Positions 32,758 through 45,066 of a DNA stretch of 64,000 nucleotides are shown here, in pieces. A program made the translations under genes and the position numbers. This stretch comes from Symbiodinium natans (taxonomy: Eukaryota; Sar; Dinophyceae; Suessiales; Symbiodiniaceae): the NCBI GenBank assembly GCA_905221605.1, contig CAJNDS010002083.1, positions 155,001 through 219,000 on the forward strand, written 5' to 3'. How positions within the stretch are numbered: position 1 is the first letter of the stretch; every line of letters starts with the position of its first letter. The notes below the pieces were generated by a model. That model did no database searches. It saw only the letters and a list, made by a program, of their open reading frames with translations, and was not told the origin of the DNA.

Positions 32758-32794
32758 TTGCTCTCTTTCGTAGGGCCGTATGGCCTTGCGGCTG

Positions 32795-33345
32795 GTGGGT
32801 GCTCTGTGCATGCAGCTTAGCACCGGCAGGCGATATCACGCTCTGCCGGTTCAGAGGCCCACGTCTTTCTCTGCGCCATTCTGTTGACGCAAGCTGCCGG
32901 GACCAGCAAGTGGCAACAAGCATGGTTTCGGTGGCGCATCATGTTGCAAGAGCGACAAGCAAATGGCACAGCATGCCCTGCACAGTTGCCTGGAATGATG
33001 TGCGCTGGGTTTAACACTGGAGCTGTGCACTGCTGCACGTACCAGTTCAGAGGCCAGCGCCGTGATCCTGCTCTGTGCCGCAACATTGACACCAGCGATC
33101 CGAAATTGAGATTGCAGATGTGGTTTCGGCGGCACTGGCCAGATTCAGACAGCGCTAAGTCGGAGAGCCATTCGATCATCACTTCAAACCACTTCAAGTC
33201 GATTCTGTGCGTGCGGCTTAACACCGGCAAGTGACACGAACGCACCTCTGCCGATTCAGAGGCCCACCTATTCTCTGGGCCACAAGATTGACACAAGCTG
33301 CCCGGGGCGTGGTGCGGCTGCAAGTGTGGTTTCGGTGGCCTCTTG
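32795..33345. repeat. three degenerate ~200-bp tandem units
   Basis: GCTTAGCACCGGCAG (~32815), GTTTAACACTGGAGC (~33008) and GCTTAACACCGGCAAG (~33214) each start a unit. Each unit then has a TTCAGAGGCC word, an ATTGAC/GTTGAC word and GTGGTTTCGGTGGC or a variant. A plus-strand frame covers part of it (32884-33234, CRNIDTSDPKLRLQMWFRRHW region) but is not preserved in all units. It could be a decayed coding repeat or a noncoding minisatellite. Confidence 0.6.
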
Positions 33346-34073
33346 TCTAGCTGACCTCCCATGCTGCATCTGCAAAAACAACTCTGCACCCTTCTATCTG
33401 TTTACGCGACCTTGCCATGCCCACGTACTCTCTGAGCCCAAACCGAGCTCCAAGCCAGCCACCCAGCATCTGCCAGCAGCGGTGCTCGCCTGAGTGCACC
33501 CTAAGCCCCTACTAAACCCCAAACCCGAAAGCCCAGCCATGAGAGTCCTTCGGAGCGTATGCCTCGACGAATGGACGGCTCAAGTTTTCTGGCTTGAATT
33601 GGGGGGGGGGGGGTACATTGCGTCTGAGTGTTGCGGCGGTTTAGGGCTTAGGGTTTCTAGCCTTCCAGCACAGAAGCCTAGCACTCCAAGCCAGGGCACC
33701 CCGTACAAAGGACTGTCGGCACTCATGGGCTTTACAATAGAGGTCTACGCGTGTGCATGCATATGCGTGTTCTTTACTTCTAGTTATACAGACCTATGCA
33801 TGCTCTAAGCAGGCATACACACGCGTAGCAGTTTGTGGGGTTTAGGGCTTTGGGTTCGGTATGATGTGTTCCAGACAAACCGTTTTGCCGATTTCTGCCC
33901 CGAAGCAGACCCTCGCAGGCCTAAAGATCACGCGCGAACGAAGGGTGCCTAACCTTCGAAGCTCCAGAAGCCAGAGCCATCAACATAAACGCAAACACTA
34001 CATGTACACAGTATGACAGCTGCGATAGAGCTGGACATACAAACCCAGATCACTTGTTCAGTTGTACACATCT
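33346..34073. other. unannotated stretch
   Basis: No gene is recognised. A G run lies at about 33600-33612, with fragments of telomere-like sequence near 33640 and 33840. Confidence 0.4.
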
Positions 34074-34174
34074 GGGTATTTCCCACAATAGGGGTACCCC
34101 CGTTTATACCCAAAATAGAAAAGAACCCCTTAAAGGGACCCCCAAAGAGGAAACCCCTATTTTCAGAAACCCCC
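34074..34174. mobile_element. family A TIR element
   Basis: The left end GGGTATTTCCCACAATAGGG pairs with the right end CCCTATTTTCAGAAACCCCC. The interior has CAAAATAGAAAAGAACCCC and TTAAAGGGACCCC. Confidence 0.75.
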
Positions 34175-34303
34175 ATAATGTACACGAAACCCTAAGCCCT
34201 AAACCCGACCAAGCCCGAGAAGAGGCAGGTGGCAGGACGGCATCCGGCTGGAGCTCCTCCAATGAGCCTTGCGGAGCGAGGGCAAGGGATCCATCCCGAC
34301 CAT

Positions 34304-34470
34304 TAGATTAGGGTTCAGGGTTCAGGGTTTAGGGCTTAGGGTTTAAGGTTCAGAGTTCAGAGTTCAGAGTTCAGGGTTCAGGGTTCAGGGTTCAGGGTTC
34401 AGGGTTCAGGGTTTAGGGTTTAGGGTTTAGGGTTTAGGGTTTAGGGTTTAGGGTTTAGGGTTTAGGGCCT
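34304..34470 (+). repeat. TTCAGGG then TTTAGGG block
   Basis: A run of TTCAGAG, then TTCAGGG, then clean TTTAGGG. Variants are grouped rather than mixed. Confidence 0.9.
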
Positions 34471-34607
34471 TGTACCCTGCAGACTCTGCAAGATGCAGTG
34501 CCAAGCGGAGCTTAGCTGGGCGAGGGGCGCACATTGCATCCCAAGGAAACCTCCCTACGAGAAAACAAAGGACACATGTCGATCCCCTTTTGTGCTCCCC
34601 AGTCTCT

Positions 34608-34710
34608 CCATGTGGGTGTTTTTCGAAACCTTATTGGGGTCCTTATTGGAAGGGAATCCCATTACTTGAAGATCTATATTGGGGTCCCATATTTTCGTAA
34701 ATCACCATGT
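34608..34710. mobile_element. family B TIR element with CCATGT flanks
   Basis: The element (34614-34704) has the left end GGGTGTTTTTCGAAACC and right end TTTTCGTAAATCA. CCATGT occurs immediately on each side (34608-34613 and 34705-34710), a candidate 6-bp target duplication. Confidence 0.65.
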
Positions 34711-37051
34711 CTTCACAGATGGCAAGTCTCATTTTCCTGTCTGCAGCGGGCACCCGGCCTTCGTCTCCATCGGCAGGGTGCATGTAGCTGGCTGCGTCGT
34801 CCACAACAAAGGCCACCGGCACCTCTTCTTAGTTTAGGTGCAGACCTATCGGGAATCTAAGAAGCTATGCCCCGCAGCCGCAGGGCCCAACCATTCAGAG
34901 GAATCCTGGCTAAGGTACCCCCAAAGAAAGCGGCTTCGACTTCCTGAGGCGCGCCCATCTGCGATTTGGCTCCTAAGGCTCTGCACTTGATTGATCCCAC
35001 GCGTCCGGCCTGCACGCTGCCGACGTCGAGCATGGCAGCCTGCCCCGAACGCCAACGACCCATGTGGCCGGGGTAGGAATTGAAGCCGCTTGGCTTGCAC
35101 ACAAGCCCCTGAAGCACACTAAACAACACGGAGAATCCGAAACAGCAGACCCTCCAAATCAAGCTTGCTCCAGCACTGGATCCGCACCGCATCGGCAAGC
35201 GGGCATGTGCTGGGCGCGAGCCCATACCTGCGAGGATGCGAGGATTGCTGTAGGGGGCGAGGGTGAGGAAGCCCGGGACCAGAACAGGGATGCACAGATG
35301 GGACCAGCCTGTGTAGGGCTCGGTCCAAGCGTTGAGCGGCGGCCGCGGCAGTGTCTTCATGCTCCTCTGGCTACGAATGGGGAGCGTGGAAGGGCGCGGA
35401 TGCATTCGCTGCTTTCTTGGCAGGGTGCTACACTGTCTGCTTCAGAATCTATTCTACTCATAATTTCACAGCGTGCACGAACGGAGGAATCCTTTTTCGG
35501 GACTTCAAAGCAGGTGCTTCGTGAGGACAGTTGGAACGACCAGTAGCCACAGCCAACTGAGACTCCCGATCTGGAAGCCTCAGCCAAGCACTGAATCCTG
35601 AGGCAAGGCATTGCAAACTGCTCCTGCTCTGGTTCAGGTAGTCGCGCGCCCGCACTGGGCAGTAGGAGCGAGGACAGTCCGGCACGCCTGAAAGATCAGA
35701 TAGGTCCGATAGGTCAACCTACTTCTTCCATGCGATCGTTGCAGGCGCTTGGGCAACCTACACAGTAGTGGGCACCGAGTCTTTGTGGCACCTAGCGCAG
35801 ACTAGACAGCCACCGCAGAAACTTGCCAGGTTTCGTCTGGGCTACGTTGACAGTCGCCATCGCTGAGGCGGTTCTGAGCGATGGCATGTCGAGCTCACAC
35901 AGGTTCCCTGACCAGCTTCATCCCCTGAAAACGGCTCACTTCTCCCAAAGTAGCCCCCCCCCGGTTCCCAAAGGCCTTGGAGGCTGCAGTCGACCTTCAG
36001 TTGGTGGTGTGGACAATGGAGGCGGCGCCGCCTAATTGCAGGGTTCAAGAATTGGGGTGTGAGGGCTTTTCAGGGGCTTTTGAGGCAGTCAGGTGTGTTG
36101 CTGCCACAGACACTGAGGTTGGCAAATTCTGTCGCTTTCACAGATCTGCAGTAGGTGCCACGGTTTCAAGGTTCCTGCGGATGCCGTCGAAATCGAAGCA
36201 ACTGAGTAGCGGAGTAGCTGCTCATGTCTTGAGTTTAAGGGCTGCCGGCTTGAACGACCAAAATTTCGAGGAGCAACTCACGTCCCCCTCTATCAGAGTT
36301 AGCTTCAGATGGGAACTTCAGTTTTCATGCTCAATGATCCTGCCTCCACCAGCTGCTTGAGAATGCCTGAAGCTTCTTGGCTGTCAGGCACGTACACAAG
36401 AAGCACATACCATCATGAGCGCTCCTTACCGCAGCTGCGCGACACGATGGTGCACAACAACGAGCCTGCGGAATCGCCTACTTCGCCAGTGACACAGGCA
36501 CTGCTGTTTTTGAGCTGCCCGCAAAAATGAGCCACCAACCTTGCCCCACAAGCATACTCGCCCTGCCTTGACCTTCAGCAGTGCCACCACGAACACACAT
36601 AGCCAACAGCATCTGAATGTCGGCACTCGGGTCAGGCCAGAAACGCCAAACTTCTAAGCACAAAGTTTCGGTGTCAAGGTTCAACCTTAGGATTGAAAAT
36701 TAAAGTCTTCAAAAAAGGGCATATAAAGAGAGACCATGGTCAATGCGAGGAAGCTTTGCAGGCCAGGGGGCGGCTCAGCTTCGGCCGCAACCTGGCGAGG
36801 CGCGAGGCCAGGCGCTTCGTCGCCTGCGCCAGCGCCTCAAGGGTTCAGGGCTGCAGGGCTGCAAGGTTCAGGGCGACTTCAGGGTTTCAAATTTTCAGGG
36901 CTTCAGAAGGACAAGGGTTTAGGGTTCAGGGCTTCGGGGTGAAGAGCTTCGGAGCTGCTTCTTCTGCCCTGAACTACCTCAGGAACACCCGACCTCATCG
37001 CGCCGGTCGTGCAGTCGAACCACAGTGCTGTTCTGCAGCTGTCTCGACACC
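34711..37051. other. unannotated gene-sized stretch
   Basis: Several frames over 120 codons occur on both strands (34857-35405 minus, 35064-35546 plus, 35977-36360 plus). I recognise no domain, no repeated motif and no convincing exon chain. Coding potential cannot be excluded. Confidence 0.35.
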
Positions 37052-37160
37052 TGGGGTCTAGGGTTTAGGGTTAGAGGATTTACGGTTTGGGGTTTAGGGT
37101 TTTGGGGTTTAGGGTTTAGGGCTTTAGGGTTTAGGGTTTAGGGTTTAGGGTTTAGGGTGA
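37052..37160 (+). repeat. TTTAGGG block
   Basis: About 14 heptamers, clean towards the right side. Confidence 0.9.
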
Positions 37161-38700
37161 CTTCTGGCCATGCGATTGTATAAGGGTGCACAAATACGCT
37201 CAGGCTTCAGCGTCTGCCTCAAAGAAGCCACACGCAGTGCTCGATGCATTTGCACAACTCAATCCTTGCGATCCTCTGCTCTCGTGGGTCCCGTCATGGG
37301 CAGCTCCGCAGCTCCGAAATCCCCGTAGCCACAACACCCTCAGGTGCCCCACTCTGCTGGCACACGATGCAGAAGGCCTCCACCCATGACCGGCCGTGGA
37401 TCTCCTCCACGCCTGCAAGGCCTCAGCTCATGGATCACGCGATCCCGCGGAGATTTTTTCACGGGGTCGCTCAGCGACATGCTGGAGAGGAGAGACCACG
37501 TCTGCTCGGGGCAACACGGCCCTGAAGCATGTCTGCCTCCAAAGACACATCCCAAGATATCTACAAGCAGGATTTCCATGGCTAAGCCATAGAGGAAATG
37601 AACAATGATGTCAAGCGCGTGTCAAAGCCTTTTAAACCCTGAACCCGAAACACGCCTGAAAACGCCACACCCACACACACACACACACACACAGACGCAA
37701 AGCAAAAAGGGGGACATGTGGCTTTGCGACTCTGCCCGGCGAAGGTCCGGAGCAACCAGGGCCGCCGCGCCCTGACCTTAATGAGCTTTCTTTAGGTCCC
37801 TCGACAGCGAGGGCTGAGGGCTTAGGATTTCGACTGGGTTTGGGGGTGGGAGCCTGAAGCCTTGCAAAGATTGTCTGAAAGTTCAGCCTTCACGGTTCAG
37901 CGCCGGGGTGATTCTGCATCGTCGTTTCCAGAAACAATTGTCAGGGAACTTGCGAGGTAGGACTTTGATTCTTAGGACTAGAAAATACCCAGCTGATGCT
38001 GATCATGCTCACTTCCCGCCTCCTCACATGTGCACAATACCCAGCTGATGCTCATGACACTCACCTCCCTCCTCGTGCAGGCCTCATGCTGTGCACCTAG
38101 TCACATTGCATCCGTACAGTAGCCAATACCGGAAAACCCAAGCCCAGAACTCCCAGACATCCTGACCAGTCAAAAGAAACAGGCATGAGAGTGTGAGAGG
38201 GACGAGCCCATGCTTGGGGAAGCGCTGGAGCAAAGACCATGCTGCGGTTCGCTTTAGGGTGTGTGGGGGGTTAAAGCGGCTTGACGTTACAAACCGGGTC
38301 ATGGTGTCTACGTACAAGTTCTGCGCTCTGGTTTTCCGGCTTATGCTGCTGCACGAAAGCGAGTTCCTCCAAACCCTGCAAGAACTTAAGGAACTTCCTA
38401 AGGAATCACATGCACCTGCCCAAAGGCATCCTGTCGTACTGTATCAGATGCTGCGTATGAGCACACGCAAAGCCCTCCCCAACCATGCATGTGGCGGGCC
38501 TTACTTCTCTCTTGGGCACCACACATGTTGCAAGCAGCGCCAAATCCTCGTCTGCGTCGTCCTGCTCGTTAACTGGCTGCGCGGTGAGGTGCAGGACTCT
38601 GATCTTCAGGTTCTTTCGAGGCTACCTGCAAGCCCTTCACGGCCTCCTTCTGGTTGGATGCCCGGAGGACGTGGCTGGCCACTGGCTTTCGCAACGACCT
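37161..38700. other. unannotated stretch
   Basis: A CA tract is at about 37670-37692. AATACCCAGCTGATGCT occurs twice (about 37984 and 38036), a ~52-bp duplication. A plus frame at 38193-38720 begins at GTG and ends inside a telomere-like block, so it is not called. Confidence 0.4.
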
Positions 38701-38701
38701 G

Positions 38702-38803
38702 CAGCGCCCTCAACCCCTAAACCCTAAACCCTAAACCCCTAAACCCCTAAACCCCTAAACCCCTAAACCCCTAAACCCTTAAACCCTAAACCCCTAAACC
38801 TAA
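38702..38803 (-). repeat. CCCTAAA / CCCCTAAA block
   Basis: Heptamers and octamers (CCCCTAAA) are mixed, so slippage within the C run has occurred. Confidence 0.9.
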
Positions 38804-38916
38804 ACTCCAAGTTCCGACACGTTCTGCTGCCCTGGCACCGGTCCACGCGCCCTCCACAGAGCCACGATGCCAGGGCGAGACGGCAGGCCACACCTCAGTG
38901 TCTTCTTTATGGCCTC

Positions 38917-39012
38917 AGGTTTAGGGTTTAGGGTTTCGGGTTTAGGGTTTAGGGTTTAGGGTTTAGGGTTTAGGGTTTAGGGTTTAGGGTTTAGGGTTTA
39001 GGGGTTTAGCGT
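38917..39012 (+). repeat. TTTAGGG block
   Basis: About 13 heptamers, opposite in orientation to the block 115 bp to its left. Confidence 0.9.
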
Positions 39013-41175
39013 TTGGGGACCTCAGCCTTTTGTAGGTTCTCGCAGGTGCTCCTGCCTCTTAATGTAGCTACACATCTAGGCCGTCGATCACAAATCATCC
39101 ATCGAAACATCTCGAATCGGGTAGCTGACGGCATGCAAAGGTGCTACAGGCCCTCCTTGATCTTATCCACACAAGCTGGTCACTTCTCTGAATTGTGGTT
39201 TCGGGGTCCTGAATACAAGGTGGCCCCCTTTTTTTGGGTACCCAAAAAGGGACCCGAACTTAGAGAACTGTCCTCATAGCCCTAGGCACTCCAAGTCTAA
39301 GAAAGCTGCTGTCAGTAGCTTGCCACAGCAGTTCGTCGAAGCGCGCTTCGATCGCCTCTTGTCAATGCAAGGATCTGAAGGCCGCGCCACGAAGCATCAG
39401 ATGCAGGGGCTTCAGCCCTTTTTGGGTTTCGGGTGTTCTGCGGGCTTCTGAACACCAAAGCAGATGCTGCACGCCTGCGAAGAGCCCTGGGTCTTGAGTC
39501 TAGTCTAGTCCGCGAGATACCCGAAGCAGCCCTAAGCAACAACCCCAAAAATCCTCAGCTTGAGTTTGGGGCTTAGGGATTTGGGATTACATTGCTTCAC
39601 TTGCACACGTGCCAGCGACACAATGTGGTAATCGCACACACAGGCCTTCCTACATGCAATCGCAGCAAAATGGGGGGTTTCCTAATTAGGGGCCACCTTA
39701 TTGGGTCCTCGCACATGCACTCTCCAAAAGGGTGCGAAGTAACGTGGCCTGGCATACCAGCCTGTGTGTAATCGCTTGCACGGTGTATGGCTCCAGGGAT
39801 CGACAGCGTTTCTTTCGAGCGCGTGAAGCTGTCGGTGCGCATGCGTGCAGCTGCCTGAAACAAAGTTTTTGCGGCTTCCTGCTTGCTGTGTCACTGTGTA
39901 AACCCTTGTAGTTCGTAAGTCTCAGAGTACAAAGAATAACAGTGGCGACGACCCCGAACGAATTTCTCCAACGTGATGGGAGACAAAGGGAGACAAGGGG
40001 AGACACAGACCACCGGATCCAACATGCAGGCCTATCTCGACTAGTCGGAAATCCTTGCTAGTAGAAGGCATGGAAAACCCCAAGAGTCTACTGCTTGGCG
40101 AAAACACAACCCTAAACCTTAAGCAAAACCCCCGAAGCCTGCAAGCCCCGGAAAGTGCAAGTGCTGGAGTGTTGTGTCCGGGTGGCTCGCAACACCGTCC
40201 GGGCGGTGACGCCCGCCACGGCATGCGCCGCCAGGAGAGCCGATGCCACGCTTGGGGAAAGCTCGGGCGCCTGAGGGGGTAGGGTTTTCGGGTTTAGGAT
40301 TTAGGGTTTGGGATTTTAGGTTTTTGGTTTCGGGTTTGGGAGACTTACTGGTTCTTGGTCGGGAATCTAGGAATATCTGGGAATTGGGTTTCCCATGTCG
40401 TCCCTACACCTGAGAACTGGTAAGGAGGGTGCGGCTGTGGTGCTCTGCTTCGGGGTCAAAGATGAGGGCAGAGGATTCGACGGACGCAAGACGACGCTTG
40501 CAGCCAAGCAAAACAAACACACCTCGAAGCAACTCACAGTAGTGCCTACTGCCTACTTATCGACACTGTCGGCTTGCATGTTGCCTTGCTCAGGACAGAG
40601 GACAAGATCTAGACTCACCGAGAGCATCTCTCAAACAAGTTAACAGTCCCCACACACATCCCTTCGATGCCCCGCAAGAATGCCTCAAGGATAACTTGCT
40701 GTACTTGTGTGTAGAATTGCACGACAGCAGCTCAACAGCTCCCCAGTGCCAGCATCCGAGAAAAGAAGAGCTGCGACATCCACTACTTGGAGTCGCAGTT
40801 CAACACGATATGCATGGCACAATCGGAACGAATTCTCTCCAACCCAGGTTGTCTGCAGCAAGACCTGCATAGACCCACGTAGGCAAAGAGGGGCTTCGCT
40901 ATTCTGCGTAGCTTTTCTTGCTTCGAAAAAAGTGGAGCGAGAAGGCGGGAGTGGTGACCGGCCGAGAAGTTCACCCCATGCTCATGCTCTCGGGATCACA
41001 ACCACGAACGGCCAGATCTCCAGCCTCGCAGTGGTGTGCCAGTCGCATCGCTGCAACGGCTTCAGGGGGTAGTGCTGCGGCTGCGAAGGCCACAGCACAG
41101 TTTGCCTCTTCGGCAGCAGGGTGGGCTAGTGATGTCTGCCCGTGTTGAGAGGCGCCTGTTACAACATGAGGTTGT
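39013..41175. other. unannotated stretch
   Basis: Short frames only. At 39674-39710, GGGGGGTTTCCTAATTAGGG looks like one end of a family B element without its partner. A weak telomere-like patch lies at 40280-40345. Confidence 0.4.
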
Positions 41176-41262
41176 GGGCCATTTTGGGGGGTTTACGAAA
41201 AATAGGGGACCCCTAATAATATAAGGACCCCAATGAGGTACCCCGAATCTTCGGAAACCCCC
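41176..41262. mobile_element. family B TIR element
   Basis: The left end GGGGGGTTTACGAAAAATAG pairs with the right end CGAATCTTCGGAAACCCCC. The interior has ATATAAGGACCCCAATGAGG. Confidence 0.7.
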
Positions 41263-41781
41263 ATCTCGGGGTTGTCATGTGCAGCATACTCAGCGGGGGG
41301 CTGCATCCCCAGGCAGCAGCTGGGCCGTGCGCTCTGCGGCGGCACCGGCCAGCCAGGACCAGAAGTCCTCCTGTGCCTTTTGGGAAGTCTGCGTTTGGGG
41401 GCGTATAGGGTCCCTTTTTGATGTTTTTCTATAATAGGGAAGCCTACTTAGGGGTTTTTACCTTTTGCAAGCTCTACTGCAGTGGGAGATCCTGCTCAAT
41501 CCATAAGCTACGGGAAGAAGAGAACAGACGCTGCTGGCCATTGGCGAGCTGCGCGAAGAAGAGGTACAGTGCAAAGTCGAGGGCAAATGCAACTAGACGA
41601 AGAAGAAGTGTTCCGAGATACTTGAAAGTTCTTACAATGTCTCAGCTTCAGCCTCAGTCTCCACAAACCCTCCCCATGGGCACCTGGCCCGCGTCGCTGT
41701 GGCCTTTGGCACGGGGCCGTGGCCAGAGCTCCGCGAAGGCCACGGCCAGCATCCCCAGCCTCGGTCACAGAGGGATTTTGG

Positions 41782-41880
41782 GGTTCAGGGTTTAGGGTTT
41801 AGGGTTTAGGGTTTAGGGTTTAGGGTTTAAGGTTTAGCATCTAAGGTTCAGGGCTTAGGGCTTAGGGCTTAGGGTTTAGG
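41782..41880 (+). repeat. TTTAGGG block
   Basis: About 14 heptamers. The right third carries GCTTAGG variants. Confidence 0.88.
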
Positions 41881-42126
41881 TGGTACCCAAAAAGCCGGAA
41901 CCATGCGATCTGAGCGGGCGAGGGGACCCTCCCTGGACCTCCCAAACATCCCGAAGCTCCTCCCTTCCCACAAAAAACTGCATGGGAGACAACAAGGGCA
42001 CCCTAACTCAGTGAGGGGACGTCTCGCTCACAAGCCTTGCACAACCGAAGCACTCTTTGCAGTCCCTTCGAAGTCTTCCCATGCCTCCGACTAGAAACTA
42101 CCTAGGCCAAACACAGGGTGCTCATA

Positions 42127-42225
42127 GGGGTTTCCGAAAGTAAGGGCACCATATTGGGGTCCTTGTCATGAGGGAACCCTACTATTTGGGGGACTGTATT
42201 CGGGGTCCCTCATACTCGTAAACCC
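42127..42225. mobile_element. family B TIR element
   Basis: The left end GGGGTTTCCGAAAGTAAGGG pairs with the right end CTCATACTCGTAAACCC. The interior has TTGGGGTCCTTGTCATGAGG. Confidence 0.7.
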
Positions 42226-43978
42226 ACACATGAGAGCACCGAAGATTGGGGAACCTTGACGAGTGGCTGTAGCTCCTCCGCCGGAAGCTCGGCCACGGCT
42301 GCCGCCAGCGCAGCGGGCAGCGTGGGGTGGCGCCGTTGCTGGCCTGAATAGTTTTGTTCGTCACGGTGTTTGGTGAGTCGTTGCGCACCCTCGCGCTTTG
42401 TCTTTGTCGGATGGATCCTTGCTAGGGGCCAGTTGTGGGGGATCCAAAGTTGAGCCCAAGCGTCAGCTCTTACAAGTCCTGACAACAACCCTTGATGCTG
42501 ACGCGAAGCCTGCCCGGGCCACGGCGTGACACAGCAGCACCGTGCTGTGTGCATTGGGTGGGTCTGCAAGCAGCCTCGTCTCGGCAAGAAACTCTTGCGT
42601 ACCACGGCGAAACCAGGCAACGATGCACGCAAGCCGACAGCCGAAGAGATGCTCTCAAAAGTCTTCCCGCTTCACCGGTCTGCGAGAACGATCAAGACGC
42701 CGGGCCTGGGCAACTCCTCCGCGACAGCGTCGAAGACGACGTCTGTGACGGGCACCGCTGCTCGGCTCGACTCAGGTGCCTGTGGGGGGAGGGCCAAACA
42801 GCGGGAAGGCAACAAGTACTGCGGACTTCCAAAGATGGATTGGGGGACTTGGGCCAGTTTGTGATGTTAGGTTTCCGGCCCGTTGCAACTGTTTCTGATG
42901 ACTGGAGTCCAATACAGTCCGAAGAACCACAGCCGTGCCCGCCGGCCATCCGAAATCGGCAGATCGAAACCTCAGAAAACGCTGAACCTGACCAGTCCTG
43001 ACAGAACACCGAAAAACTGAGTTCAGGCACCTTCTTCCCCACAACCGCCTGCGAGCCACCGACTCCCCAAACCCCCCCCTCCCACGCCAGAACAGAACCC
43101 AAAAGCCCTAAAACATCCTAAAACCCGAAGCCCGAAAAACCGACAAGAACATCACCTCGAGTCCCCACTTTGTGCCTGATCCCCAACTACAAGGATTTCC
43201 CTTCCGGTAGTTTCCCGGTCTGCCTTCCCGCCAACATTTCGGCACGGTTGCCTGCCTTATCATAGCCGCCCTACCCTGCCTGTTGAGGCAACGTTCCCGC
43301 ACAGTGTGCCCGCCTGAGCCTCCTTGACCTGCTTATTCATTCTTCCGGTACAATCGCCCGTCTGAGCCTCCTTTAAGGCAACTTTTTTAGGCACATTGCC
43401 CGCCTGAGGCTCATTTGCCCACCCGCGGCTTCCTGGGAATGTTGTACTACCCAGCCGTACTGCCTGCTGTCCCGAACATGTCGCGTGACATGACGCGTGC
43501 CACGTTGTCCTGCAAATCTAACAGCTCCGCTTTTGCCGAGTTATTGGAAAACCAAAACACACGACGCCTGGGCCTGCGCCAGGGCTTCCTGGCCCATCGC
43601 AGGGCCCGTGAAGCCGAACTTGGCGAAGGCGTGGGCCAAGTTGGCCGCAGCCTTTTCTGGGGTTTGGGCTCTAGGACTTTAACATGCTCTTGCTGTGGGG
43701 GGTGGGACGAGGGTGGGGTGGGTGCTGTAGAGCTTGGAAGTGCTTGATTTCAGGCTTTTGGGACTTGGCCGAGCAGGGCCTGAAAGGTGCAGGTGCGCGC
43801 GCAGCTGCGCAGTCTCCAGGCCAGAACCTGTTCCACAGGGAGCGGAGGGCTCAGGACTGGTTCTGGGCTTCAGGAAGTACAGTGGAGTTGGCCACGGGAA
43901 AGAAAGCCTGGTGCGCTATTTTCCCTTCAGTTGCCTTCTCAACTCCAACACTCCAACACAGTTGCCACTCCCAAACAT
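42226..43978. other. unannotated stretch with a degenerate ~40-50-bp repeat
   Basis: GCCCGCCTGAGCCTCCTT-like phrases recur near 43312, 43362 and 43402. Overlapping frames of 100-170 codons at 42492-43102 on both strands have no recognisable domain. Confidence 0.4.
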
Positions 43979-44081
43979 GGGGGTTTCCGAAAATAGGGGT
44001 ACCCTTTTTGGGGTTTCCGTTAGAAGGATTATATAGTATTCTGGGGTATATAGGTGGGTACCCCTCTTTTCGGAAACCCCC
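43979..44081. mobile_element. family A/B TIR element with the best-preserved ends
   Basis: The left end GGGGGTTTCCGAAAATAGGG and the right end CCCTCTTTTCGGAAACCCCC are near-perfect inverted repeats of about 26 bp. ACAT lies on the outer side of both ends. Confidence 0.85.
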
Positions 44082-44167
44082 ACATCCCCTCGAGAATCCA
44101 AGGCCTGGAAAAGCGGCTCGTCGGCGATCCACAGCTTTGCATGGGCTGCCGCGATGACGCTCATGGC

Positions 44168-44395
44168 CTTAAGGGGGTTTAGGGTTTTAGGGTTTTAGGG
44201 TTTTAGGGCTTAGGGTTTAGGGTTTAGGGTTTAGGGTTTAGGGTTTAGGGTTTAGGGTTTAGGGTTTAGGGTTTAGGGTTTAGGATTTAGGGTTTAGGGT
44301 TTAGGGGGTTTAGGGTTTAGGGTTTAGGGTTTAGGGTTTAGGGTTTATTTAGGGTTTAGGGTTTAGGGTTTAGGGTTTAGGGTTTGGGCCGGGGT
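44168..44395 (+). repeat. long TTTAGGG block
   Basis: About 31 heptamers with few variants (TTTTAGGG at the left end, one TTATTTAGGG near 44345). It is the longest telomeric tract in the window. Confidence 0.93.
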
Positions 44396-44537
44396 TGCAG
44401 TAGGGCTCTTCAGGGAGGGGGGTTCACAGGGGGGTGTTTAACCCAAGGTTCCGCAATACTCCCTTCTACTCCCTAAGGCTACCTAAGGCTCCCTAAGCTT
44501 CCCTCAGGTTCCCTAGGCAGCTGCAGCTTGCGGCGAT

Positions 44538-44644
44538 GGGGGTTTACGATATTCGGAAGTACCTTATTGGGGGTCCCAAATATACAGGGGATCCGACTAT
44601 TTGGGGGGTGCATGTTAAGGGTCCATTATTTTCGTAGCCCCCCC
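44538..44644. mobile_element. family B TIR element
   Basis: The left end GGGGGTTTACGATATTCGGA pairs with the right end ATTATTTTCGTAGCCCCCC. The interior has CTTATTGGGGGTCCC and GACTATTTGGGGGG. Confidence 0.75.
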
Positions 44645-44824
44645 AAATGCTTCGCCACGCAGGTTCGGAGGTCGGGTCGCCATGTTGGGGGTTGAGGGGT
44701 CCGGGATCCTGACATCCATACCTTTGAGCACGCGCACGAAGCCTCACGAAACTCTTTGCAAACCCATCAAACACTTCAGCCCCACAGACCCCTATAATCA
44801 TGTGCTAAGGCCCTGTGTAGACCC

Positions 44825-45066
44825 TGTAAACCCTAAACCCTAACCCCGAAACCCTAAACCCTGACCCCAAAGCCCCGTAACCCGAAGCCCTAAACCCAAC
44901 CAGAAACCTGGGTGGCCTGGCAGTCCATGTGTTTTGCTTGCTCCTTGCAGCGCTGGGCCAGGGCATCCTCGGCGGAGGGGGTCTAGGGTTCAGGGGGGTT
45001 TTGGGTTTCCAGTTTAGGGGTTAGGGTTTATGGGCTAGGGTTTAGGGGTGAGGGTTTAGGGTGACT
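44825..45066. repeat. opposed telomere-like blocks
   Basis: A CCCTAAA/CCCCGAAA block at 44825-44897 faces a TTTAGGG-type block at 44982-45066. Confidence 0.82.

Noticed and set aside
38193-38720. 175-codon plus frame
   Set aside because: It starts at GTG, ends in CCCTAAA repeats and has no recognisable domain.
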